38,222 bases of DNA, from positions 1 to 38,222 of the IMG/VR virus record IMGVR_UViG_3300020347_000012. One strand, 5' to 3'. A model generated the notes under the pieces. It ran no database searches and was not told the DNA's origin. It was given only the letters and a program-made list of their open reading frames with translations. Below, piece after piece: positions 8,442 through 15,505 of the stretch. The DNA is from a virus. Numbering within the stretch: the stretch's first letter is position 1; each line of letters starts with the position of its first letter. The translations under genes and the position numbers were made by a program.

Positions 8442-9173
8442 ATGTTTAAAGATATTACATTAGGAACTATATGGGTTGGAGAAGTCATAAATACAGGAGA
8501 CCCTTTACAACTTGGAAGAGTTAAGATAAAAGTATTCGGTAAATACGATGAACTTGAAGAAGAAGTTATTCCATGGGCAATTCCTTATAATCAACTTTCA
8601 TCAGGAACAGTTTATATACCAAAAGTAGGAGAAATTTGTAATGTTTTTTTCGAAAACGGAGATGAAAATATTCCTTTCTTTATGGGAATATCTAAAACAA
8701 ATGATGACCTTTTAGGTGAATATGCCGAAGATTATCCAAAAGTTTGGTCAATAGTTTATGACAAAAGAGCCGGAGAAGATGCAACAGGAGAAGTATCCGA
8801 TGAAAGAACACTTGAAATATTTTATACAGAAACACAAGGATTAATTATTAGAAAAAATGATTCTTTTATTCAATTCAAAAATGAAGACGAAAGCATTTTA
8901 CTTACCAATGGTTCAACAGGAAAAGTTGTTCATATTTCAGATGATGGAATTAGTTTAGGTACAGAAGGAACAAGTTTAGAGCCAGCAGTTTTGGGAGATA
9001 CTTTAGAAAAACTACTTACTGAATTGATAAATGAAATAGGTCTTTTAGTAATACCTACACCAGCAGGACCCGCACCCGTAAGTAGTGCACCAAATTGGTC
9101 AAAGATACAAGGACTTAATCAAAAATGGGTAGATTTTAAATCCTTATTAGTAACCTTAGATAAAGAAAAATAA
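8442..9173 (+). CDS. Baseplate central spike, gp5-type OB-fold, no lysozyme domain
   Basis: Residues 1-85 match the OB-fold of gp5/gpV spikes: GTIWVGEVINTGDPLQLGRV, IPWAIPY, then GTVYIPKVGEICNVFFENGD and IPFFMG. Residues about 125-178 alternate as short beta strands (GLIIRKNDSFIQFKNED, GKVVHISDDGISLGTEG) followed by EPAVLGDTLEKLLTELI, a segment seen in gp5 proteins of T4-related phages. T4 gp5 has a lysozyme domain and a long beta-helix; here neither is present in 243 aa, so cell-wall digestion during entry must come from elsewhere or be absent. The C-terminus is Pro/Ala-rich (PTPAGPAPVSSAP), then helical. Confidence 0.75.
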   Translation: MFKDITLGTIWVGEVINTGDPLQLGRVKIKVFGKYDELEEEVIPWAIPYNQLSSGTVYIPKVGEICNVFFENGDENIPFFMGISKTNDDLLGEYAEDYPKVWSIVYDKRAGEDATGEVSDERTLEIFYTETQGLIIRKNDSFIQFKNEDESILLTNGSTGKVVHISDDGISLGTEGTSLEPAVLGDTLEKLLTELINEIGLLVIPTPAGPAPVSSAPNWSKIQGLNQKWVDFKSLLVTLDKEK

Positions 9174-9175
9174 TA

Positions 9176-9715
9176 ATGGGACTCAAAGAAGACTTAGAAA
9201 TTGCATTTCAAGATACAATAGACAATAGATTAGAAAGTAATGACCTTGCTACGGCAATAACGGCTGCATATAAAGATGCTTGCAAGTCCGGTTCGGATAG
9301 TATAGGTAATAGTTATGGAGGACAATTATTTCCATTAGTAGAAACTGCAATAAAAGCTGCATTTGATTTGTGTTTTGCTTTAGGAAAAACCGGAGCACCA
9401 GTACCTTTAGACCTTAATCTTGTTTCGGCATCATTAGTTGCATGTTGGACACCGGCATTATTAAAATTGCCGGCAACACATCCAGGGTTTTCATCAGTTA
9501 TATCAGGAAATGTTACTGTTTCGATACCTGTTCCTGTACCACCAATTCCAGACCCAGACCCAGAAAACCCAACTACTGAAGAAATAGTTAATGCATTTTT
9601 CAATATGTTTACTGGTCATGCAAAATCAATACAATTCTTATATTCAGGGTTGGCACTTGTCGGCTCACCACCCCCACCAATAACAATTCCGGCAACAATT
9701 TTTAACATCAAGTAA
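9176..9715 (+). CDS. Small structural protein next to the spike, 179 aa
   Basis: The N-terminal half is helical (LKEDLEIAFQDTIDNR, AITAAYKDACKSG, VETAIKAAFDLCFALG). A proline-rich segment follows (VSIPVPVPPIPDPDPENP, about residues 120-137), then a helix containing a GHAKSIQFLYSGLA element, and SPPPPITIPATIFNIK at the end. It follows the spike gene by two bases. I have seen proteins of this layout next to spike genes in large phages but cannot name a function; a spike-tip or hub-associated role is a guess. Confidence 0.65.
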   Translation: MGLKEDLEIAFQDTIDNRLESNDLATAITAAYKDACKSGSDSIGNSYGGQLFPLVETAIKAAFDLCFALGKTGAPVPLDLNLVSASLVACWTPALLKLPATHPGFSSVISGNVTVSIPVPVPPIPDPDPENPTTEEIVNAFFNMFTGHAKSIQFLYSGLALVGSPPPPITIPATIFNIK

Positions 9716-9717
9716 TA

Positions 9718-9726
9718 GATTAAATA
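9718..9726 (+). promoter_or_regulatory. GATTAAATA late-promoter-like motif before the S1-like gene
   Basis: GATTAAATA lies just after the stop of the 179-aa gene and ends 27 nt before the ATG of the S1-like protein. The spacing and sequence match the other copies. The leader between is A/T-rich (CTTTTAAAACAAATAAAAA) with no Shine-Dalgarno sequence. Confidence 0.55.
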
Positions 9727-9753
9727 ACGTATAACTTTTAAAACAAATAAAAA

Positions 9754-10872
9754 ATGAATGAGCAAAGAGTAACCTATGGTGACCCAACAAATATTTCTGT
9801 ATTTGAACAAACATCAAAAAAACCAACATTATTAGAAAACGGCAAACTACTTTCAAATGAATCATATGCCGAAGAAATGTTAAACCTTTATAACGAATCT
9901 TTTAACAAACTACCTAAAAATCTTAAATATGAAATTGGACAAACTATTGTAGGTACAATTTCACAAATTTCTAAAACTGATATACTATTAGACATTGGTT
10001 CAAAAGACTTTGCTTACATTTCATTAGAAAAAGACAAATTAAATCCAGAATCTTATAAAATAGGAGAAGAAGTTGAAGCTTCTATTGTCGATACTAAAGA
10101 TTATTTAAAAGCTAGCATTGTAGAATTCATAAAAACGAATTTATACAATGAAATGAAATATTCAGAAGAAGAAATTGTATATGATGCAGAGGTTTTAAGT
10201 TTAACAGAAAATGGATACGTTCTTAACATAGAAGGTGTTCAAGTATTTATGCCCGGTAGTTTAGGTGGAATAAACAAATTATTAGATTTTCAAACTTTAA
10301 TAGGTAAAACAATAAAAGTTATGCCAATTAAAAATGAAAATATGTATTCTAAATTTAAAGACCAATTAATTGTTTCCCATAGAGCATACTTAGAAACTTT
10401 AATTCCGTCCGAAATAGAAAAATTAGAAATAGGTGCAGTTTATACAGGAACTATAACAGGAACTAAACCTTTTGGTGTTTTTATAGAATTTAATAATGTT
10501 TTAACCGGAATGATTCACAAAGATGATTACGATGAAGTTCTACTTGAACATCTCAGTAAAGGGGAAGTTGTTCCTGGAAAAGAAATTGATTTTTATTTAA
10601 AAGAAATTGTTACCAATAGAAAAATAATTTTATCTAGGTTAGTAGTTGACCCAAATGAAATTGCAAAACCTAAATTTGAAAAAGGAGATGTTGTTGAAGG
10701 TAGAGTTGTTAAGACTGTAAAATATGGTAGTTTTATTTCTTTAGGTAAAAATGCAACCGGATTGCTTCACGTAAGTAAACTAAAAGATGGTATAGAATTA
10801 AAAAAAGGAGATAGACACAACGTAAAAATACTTGACAATAAAGATAACAAATACGTTTTAGAATTAACTTAA
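9754..10872 (+). CDS. Ribosomal protein S1-like RNA-binding protein with four S1 domains
   Basis: The 372-aa product has a 60-residue N-terminal extension and then four S1-type OB-fold repeats at about residues 60-127, 143-215, 226-298 and 309-371. Repeats 3 and 4 are textbook: GAVYTGTITGTKPFGVFIEF...TGMIHKDD, and GDVVEGRVVKTVKYGSFISL...TGLLHVSKL. Cellular bS1 of Bacteroidota normally has about six repeats and is longer, so this is a reduced, probably phage-adapted form. S1 binds mRNA at the ribosome and promotes initiation; homologues are reported in some very large phages. It sits between structural genes, with a late-promoter-like motif before it and a hairpin terminator after it, so it is probably made late as its own unit. 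An RNA-binding or anti-termination role other than initiation is also possible. Confidence 0.88.
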   Translation: MNEQRVTYGDPTNISVFEQTSKKPTLLENGKLLSNESYAEEMLNLYNESFNKLPKNLKYEIGQTIVGTISQISKTDILLDIGSKDFAYISLEKDKLNPESYKIGEEVEASIVDTKDYLKASIVEFIKTNLYNEMKYSEEEIVYDAEVLSLTENGYVLNIEGVQVFMPGSLGGINKLLDFQTLIGKTIKVMPIKNENMYSKFKDQLIVSHRAYLETLIPSEIEKLEIGAVYTGTITGTKPFGVFIEFNNVLTGMIHKDDYDEVLLEHLSKGEVVPGKEIDFYLKEIVTNRKIILSRLVVDPNEIAKPKFEKGDVVEGRVVKTVKYGSFISLGKNATGLLHVSKLKDGIELKKGDRHNVKILDNKDNKYVLELT

Positions 10873-10897
10873 AATATAATTATCATAAAATCGTTAC

Positions 10898-10928
10898 AAA
10901 AGGCAATCGAAAATGGTTGCCTTTTTTT
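10898..10928 (+). terminator. Rho-independent terminator after the S1-like gene
   Basis: AAAAGGCAA (10898-10906) pairs perfectly with TTGCCTTTT (10917-10925) around a 10-nt loop, followed by a run of T. It ends the S1-like transcript. The next late-promoter-like motif begins at 10929, directly after the T run. Confidence 0.8.
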
Positions 10929-10937
10929 GATTAAATA
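10929..10937 (+). promoter_or_regulatory. GATTAAATA late-promoter-like motif before the amidoligase gene
   Basis: GATTAAATA begins at the last base of the terminator T run (TTTTTTTGATTAAATA) and ends 18 nt before the ATG of the amidoligase gene. Terminator followed at once by this motif is also seen at 20155-20196 and 26485-26524. Confidence 0.58.
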
Positions 10938-10955
10938 AGAAAACTAACGCATTTT

Positions 10956-12266
10956 ATGAACCAAGAAAGAGATATGGAATTACACAATACTAAAGTTGGT
11001 TTAGAAATTGAATTTGTAAGAAAACCTACCTTTAATTTAGGAGAAATTAAGAAACAATTTTCAAAACTTTTAAAGGTAAAAATTAATATAGAAAAGGAGC
11101 ATCATTCTGAATTCGTTCCTACCGATAACCACTATAAAATAGAACCGGACTTTTCTTTAGGAGACCATTCTGTTGAATTAGTAACCGGACCACTTGATTA
11201 TAATCACGCAAAAATAGTATTAATAAAAGTACTGAGGTGGATTAGAGAAACACCAGAAGTAAAAACCACTGATAGATGTGGTGTTCATTTGAATTTGAAT
11301 TTTCCTGATACTGATTACATACAGCAAATTGACATTCTTAATTTTATTTTGAATTTTGATGAAGAAGAAGTTTATAGTAGATTTCCTAAAAGGAGAGATA
11401 ATATATACACAAAATCAATAAAAGAAATAGTTCCATTACATAGTAACTTTGATTTCAAAACAATAAGTACTAATAGAACTAGTTTTGTTTATCCTATTAG
11501 CAAGTACTATGGTGTTAATTTTGAAAAGTTAAAAAGTAATTATTTAGAATTTAGATATATAGGTGGTAGAAAATACGAAGAACAACAATCTGATATCTTA
11601 TATCTTTTAGATTATTTTTTATTGAGCATCAAAGAATCTTACGAAAAAGACGATAGTGAAATAAAAGAAAAACTAATTAAATTATTAGAACCTAAGAAAA
11701 ATGTATTTTTGGCAGGACAAAATTATTTTAATTTCAACAATATATTCAAAAATATAGAATTCAAAGTAGATACCAGAAATGATGAAGAAACACTAAAATT
11801 ATTTTTTCCTTTGATGTGGAAAGATTTTTTTCCTATCCTTATTAGAATGAAAGAAGTTAAATTCAACATGAAAGGAATAATAAATTATGATACCGATAAT
11901 TCTTGTATTGAATTTGCTGGATTTATATTTAGAAAAACAATAGTAGAGAATCCTAGAATTCTTTTTTATAATTGTAGATTATTGAATGTTGTTATGATTC
12001 AAACACCCGTACACGATTGTGTAATATCTGGTTCGGATTTAGATAGATGCGAAACTGGTAATTCTAAATTCAAAGATAGTAGAATAAAAAATGGTAAAAA
12101 CACATATGCAGAATTTAAAAATTGTTATTTAGATGGTGTTGAAGTATTAGATTCCTATGTAGATGGTGGTATTTTTAGGAAAGGTTCATATTCTAATACC
12201 GAAATTACAGAAAATACTATTGTAATTGATAAAGATGTTGAAAACCTGGACGAAAAGGAAGATTAA
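10956..12266 (+). CDS. Predicted amidoligase (COOH-NH2 ligase, glutamine-synthetase-like) fused to a C-terminal beta-solenoid
   Basis: Residues about 14-20 read VGLEIEF. They are followed by EPDFSLGDHSVELVTGP (about 62-78), TTDRCGVHLNLNF (about 103-115) and YLEFRYIGG (about 194-202). These are the signature elements, in order, of the amidoligase_2 family described by Iyer and colleagues: GxExE, D-S...ElvsgP, cGxHxH-like, and ExR, which bind ATP, metal and the carboxylate substrate. The family is predicted to form amide or peptide bonds. The usual second His of the GxHxH element is Asn here (GVHLNL). Residues about 310-430 are a different domain with short repeating strands (FYNCRLLNVVMIQ, VISGSDLDRCETG, AEFKNCYLDGVEV), like pentapeptide or beta-solenoid proteins. 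It has its own promoter-like motif and runs on into the wedge genes 17 nt later. The substrate is unknown; a virion or cell-envelope target is inference. Confidence 0.75.
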   Translation: MNQERDMELHNTKVGLEIEFVRKPTFNLGEIKKQFSKLLKVKINIEKEHHSEFVPTDNHYKIEPDFSLGDHSVELVTGPLDYNHAKIVLIKVLRWIRETPEVKTTDRCGVHLNLNFPDTDYIQQIDILNFILNFDEEEVYSRFPKRRDNIYTKSIKEIVPLHSNFDFKTISTNRTSFVYPISKYYGVNFEKLKSNYLEFRYIGGRKYEEQQSDILYLLDYFLLSIKESYEKDDSEIKEKLIKLLEPKKNVFLAGQNYFNFNNIFKNIEFKVDTRNDEETLKLFFPLMWKDFFPILIRMKEVKFNMKGIINYDTDNSCIEFAGFIFRKTIVENPRILFYNCRLLNVVMIQTPVHDCVISGSDLDRCETGNSKFKDSRIKNGKNTYAEFKNCYLDGVEVLDSYVDGGIFRKGSYSNTEITENTIVIDKDVENLDEKED

Positions 12267-12283
12267 AAGAAATTAAATAAAAT

Positions 12284-13057
12284 ATGACTAAACAAGAATT
12301 TTACGATGAACTTAATACAGCAATAACTGTTGGATGTAGTTTACCATTTTCTGTTCCAGAAAAAGCAATAGACAATTTAGTAAAATATTCAGCTCAATGG
12401 TTTCATAGAAATTGGGATGATGGTGTAGAAAATATTTACCTATCAATTCCAGCATCCGTATGGAGTACAAGTGAAGAATTTAAACAAACTAGGAAATTAA
12501 CATTACCCAAGTGTGTTTATTCAGTAAATGCAGTTGCAAAAGACCGGTCTTCAAAAAATAGAATGGGAGGTGGAAGTGCTGATTTTTCTTTTGATAAATA
12601 TATGAGTTCTAATTGGGGAGTGAATGGTGGAATGTCAGGAACCGAAGATTTGATGGGTACAGATGCTGTTTTAGGATACGTAATTGCATCTAGTTGGGGA
12701 GATTTGACCGACCTTATTTTAAAATACCCTATAACATATACATACAGTAGACAATCAAATAAATTATTTTTAAAAGGTTCTTTAGAGCATTCACCAGATT
12801 TTTTATTAGATTGCGAAGTAAGAGCACCTTTAGAATCGCTTTATAATTTAGATTTATTTTTTCATTATTGTTTAGGTCAAACTAAGATGCAACTTGCAAA
12901 TATATTAGGTACATTTTCTATGGACTTACCGGGAGGAGCTTCTATAAATTTTGATAGGTTTTATGACCAAGGAAAAGAAAGTGTAGATGAAGTAAAAGAA
13001 GAAGTTAAAAGTATGAGAGGAGGTAGTGATTTTATCTTTCATACTAATGGATTATAA
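12284..13057 (+). CDS. Conserved virion protein of unknown function, 257 aa (neck or baseplate)
   Basis: Recognisable elements include AQWFHRNWDDGVENIYLSIP (about residues 37-56), a hydrophobic patch around TLPKCVYSVNAV, and a C-terminal segment LGTFSMDLPGGASINFDRFY (about 205-224) followed by a charged helix. Similar proteins occur in the structural modules of other large phages, but I do not know an established name. It lies immediately before the gp25-like gene, so a role in the outer wedge, neck or tail terminus is possible. Its start is 17 nt after the amidoligase stop, so the two are probably co-transcribed. Confidence 0.6.
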   Translation: MTKQEFYDELNTAITVGCSLPFSVPEKAIDNLVKYSAQWFHRNWDDGVENIYLSIPASVWSTSEEFKQTRKLTLPKCVYSVNAVAKDRSSKNRMGGGSADFSFDKYMSSNWGVNGGMSGTEDLMGTDAVLGYVIASSWGDLTDLILKYPITYTYSRQSNKLFLKGSLEHSPDFLLDCEVRAPLESLYNLDLFFHYCLGQTKMQLANILGTFSMDLPGGASINFDRFYDQGKESVDEVKEEVKSMRGGSDFIFHTNGL

Positions 13058-13071
13058 AAATAAAGGAATAA

Positions 13072-13437
13072 ATGGGCGCAACCGATATATACATAAGAAG
13101 ACCACAACGTTCTTTATATAGTGAAAAAGATATAGAAATCAACGATATGTTAACTATGTTTTTGCAACAAATAGAAATGGTTTTATCAACACCACCTTCA
13201 ACAGTTTTAGGTAGAGCAGATTTCGGAGTTGGATTGCGTTCTTATTTATGGGATTTTAATGTAGGTGAAAGTGAATTAAAACAAGCTATAAATGAACAAA
13301 TAGGATTAAATTGCTCATTATCAGGGGAATTTAGTTATAAAATAGATGTTCAATTCTATGAAGTAGGTAATAGTGATTCTGCAATTATTGATATAACCGT
13401 AGAAGATGACAATTTAGTTAGAATGGTCATCAATTAA
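13072..13437 (+). CDS. Baseplate wedge protein, gp25/gpW-type
   Basis: The 121-aa length matches T4 gp25 and P2 gpW. Residues about 38-63 contain LSTPPSTVLGRADFGVGLRS followed by YLWDF, the diagnostic 'ilTpkGerv..pdfG..l...lfe' region of the family. The flanking amphipathic N-terminal helix (INDMLTMFLQQIEMVL) and a final beta strand also fit. gp25 is the central wedge organiser that nucleates sheath contraction. It is followed by a gp6/J-like gene, the standard gp25-gp6 neighbour pair of contractile tails. A weak AAGGA lies upstream of the ATG. Confidence 0.85.
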   Translation: MGATDIYIRRPQRSLYSEKDIEINDMLTMFLQQIEMVLSTPPSTVLGRADFGVGLRSYLWDFNVGESELKQAINEQIGLNCSLSGEFSYKIDVQFYEVGNSDSAIIDITVEDDNLVRMVIN

Positions 13438-13440
13438 ATA
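13432..13440 (+). promoter_or_regulatory. AATTAAATA variant of the late-promoter-like motif
   Basis: AATTAAATA overlaps the stop codon of the gp25-like gene and ends 19 nt before the ATG of the gp6-like gene, the same spacing as the GATTAAATA copies. The A variant also occurs inside genes (for example near 16272), so this copy may be chance. Confidence 0.28.
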
Positions 13441-13459
13441 CAAAAAGAATTGTTCGTAG

Positions 13460-15268
13460 ATGTCAAAGAAAGCAAAAGACCAAGTTAATAAGATTATAGA
13501 CAAAAGTAGACTGTTTGATGGTCAATTAAAAGAGCAAATAGAACTATACTTAATCAAGGAATATGAAAAAAGAGATTTAAACTTTTCTCCTTCAAGTCCG
13601 TATGGTCAAATTATTGATGTACTTAACGAATTAAACAAATTACAATACTTTTATTTAGAGGATTCTTTAAATGAAAGAAATCTTTTAACAGCATTCAAAG
13701 AAAATTCTATTTTAGGATTATCAAGATTAACGGGTCACAACCCCAGTAGACCGGTTAGTGCAAAAGGTGAATTATCATTAAAGATAAAACCTGGAATGGC
13801 AAATGAAATACCAGGCGCTAATATACAAATTCAAAATTACAGTAAAATATTGTGTAAAAACAATCAAAAAAATTATGTAATCATTTTAGATTCAGATTCT
13901 GTTTATATACCTAAAACAAGTTCAAAACTATTTAAGTTTCAAGTTGTTGAAGGAGAATTGAACACTTCAAATTTTACAGGGGACAATACTGATTTACAAT
14001 CTTTTAATATTCCGACTAGATTTGCACAAATAGAAAATGATATAATTACTGTTTTAGTAAATGGTCAAGAATTTAAAAATTTCGAATCTCTTTATGATAT
14101 TAAGAAAAACGAAAAAGGGGTAATAATAAAAACAGGAATTAATGGTGGGGTTGATATATATTTTGGCAATAAAGATTATGGTTATATACCAGATTCTGGA
14201 GAAAAAATCCAAGTGGAGTGGATTGCTTCAAATGGTTCGGGTGGTAATATTGGGGAATCATCATCTTCTATTTTGCTTGAATTTGTCGATGAGGTTTCTG
14301 ATGGATTTGGTGGTGAGTTGGATTTGAATGAAATTTTCGATATTAGCGTATCTAAGAAAATAACAATGGGTGCTGATGCAGAAGATAAAGAACTTACAAG
14401 ATTTTTACTTAATAAAAATAGTAGAGGATTAGTTCTTGCAAATCCTACAAATTATACAGCATTCTTATCTAAATATAATCAATTTAGTTATATTGATGCA
14501 TTCAATACCTTTGGAGATGAATATTTAGATGATGATAATATAGTTTATCTTTTCTTGTTACCAGATATCACTAGAAAGGTACAAAGTAATTCTGATTACT
14601 TTAGTACCGATATTAACAACTTCTATCTTTCTAAAGAAGATAAAGATGCTGTTTATGATGTAATCAACAAAAGTGGTAGACAATTAATTTCAACAGAATT
14701 AGAAATAATTGACCCAGTTATTACAAATTATGCATTGAATGTTTTCATTAGAGTTTACGATGACATTATTAGTGAAGATACTATAAAAGCAGAAATAACA
14801 AATGCATTAGGAGAATACTTTTTATCTTTACAAAGAAGGGATAAAATACCTCGTTCAGATATTATTAAAATGATGGAAAAGATTGATGGTATTGATTCAG
14901 TTTATGTTGATTTTATTTCTAAGGCCAACGAAGAAGCTATTTTTAATGGTTATTATTTCAAGAAAATTGATTATAATAACACAGATGCAACTAGTGCTTT
15001 AATAGAAGCAGTTAGAAAAAATAATGATGTACCTAACTTAAATGCAAGTAATTCAATAGAAACAACTGAAAAAATTACTCTTAAATCAGGAGAAAATCCG
15101 AATTTAGGTTTAGATGAATTCGGTGACATTACAATAGGAAACAAAGAATTGCCAATTATTAGAGGTGGATTTACTGACAGGAACGGTGTTGAATACGCTG
15201 ATGGAATAAATGGGACTAATTTATCGGCACTAAATATTGTAATTAGAGAATCTATACCGAGAAAATAA
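13460..15268 (+). CDS. Baseplate wedge protein, gp6/baseplate-J-type
   Basis: The 602-aa protein has the two-ended layout of gp6/J wedge proteins. The N-terminal helical part (about residues 42-100) includes SPYGQIIDVLNELNKLQYFY and LGLSRLTGHNPSRPVSAKGE, the element in which the first beta domain begins after a conserved helix-turn. The middle (about 110-290) is beta-rich and variable. The C-terminal part (about 400-490) contains YALNVFIRVYDDIISEDTIK and YFLSLQRRDKIPRSDIIKMM then IDGIDSVYVDF, typical of the baseplate J C-terminus. gp6 dimers form the iris ring around the hub. It lies directly after the gp25-like gene, as expected. T4 gp6 is about 660 aa. Confidence 0.8.
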   Translation: MSKKAKDQVNKIIDKSRLFDGQLKEQIELYLIKEYEKRDLNFSPSSPYGQIIDVLNELNKLQYFYLEDSLNERNLLTAFKENSILGLSRLTGHNPSRPVSAKGELSLKIKPGMANEIPGANIQIQNYSKILCKNNQKNYVIILDSDSVYIPKTSSKLFKFQVVEGELNTSNFTGDNTDLQSFNIPTRFAQIENDIITVLVNGQEFKNFESLYDIKKNEKGVIIKTGINGGVDIYFGNKDYGYIPDSGEKIQVEWIASNGSGGNIGESSSSILLEFVDEVSDGFGGELDLNEIFDISVSKKITMGADAEDKELTRFLLNKNSRGLVLANPTNYTAFLSKYNQFSYIDAFNTFGDEYLDDDNIVYLFLLPDITRKVQSNSDYFSTDINNFYLSKEDKDAVYDVINKSGRQLISTELEIIDPVITNYALNVFIRVYDDIISEDTIKAEITNALGEYFLSLQRRDKIPRSDIIKMMEKIDGIDSVYVDFISKANEEAIFNGYYFKKIDYNNTDATSALIEAVRKNNDVPNLNASNSIETTEKITLKSGENPNLGLDEFGDITIGNKELPIIRGGFTDRNGVEYADGINGTNLSALNIVIRESIPRK

Positions 15269-15277
15269 TATATAAAT

Positions 15278-15499
15278 ATGTCAATTAAAAAATCTCAAAT
15301 AAAACAAGCGTATGAACCAGCGGTTCAAGAAGAATTAGACATATTCAAAAAAACTATGTCTCCGTATTTGACTGGAACTGAAAATGAAATTATGCAAGGA
15401 TTTTTAAAAAGATTGGAAATGATTAAAATGAATAATTATTATTCAGTTAAACTTATTGAAAATTTATATAACTATACAGAAGAAAATCCAAATAAATAA
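15278..15499 (+). CDS. Small helical protein, 73 aa
   Basis: A short, charged, helical protein (MSIKKSQIKQAYEPAVQEEL at its start) with no recognised motif, between the gp6-like and gp7-like genes. Its first 15 nt (ATGTCAATTAAAAAA) are identical to those of the next gene. It may be a wedge assembly factor or minor structural protein; nothing in the sequence decides. Confidence 0.65.
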   Translation: MSIKKSQIKQAYEPAVQEELDIFKKTMSPYLTGTENEIMQGFLKRLEMIKMNNYYSVKLIENLYNYTEENPNK

Positions 15500-15505
15500 T
15501 ATCAG

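Noticed and set aside
8442-9173. Lysozyme or other peptidoglycan hydrolase activity of the spike
   Set aside because: After the OB-fold there are only short beta strands and a helical end; no E...D/T catalytic lysozyme pattern or insertion of suitable length is present.
12271-12279. AATTAAATA before the 257-aa gene as a promoter
   Set aside because: It ends only 4 nt before the ATG, so transcription would start at or after the start codon. The spacing does not match the other copies.
15271-15278. TATAAATA before the 73-aa gene as a late promoter
   Set aside because: It overlaps the start codon, leaving no room for a leader.
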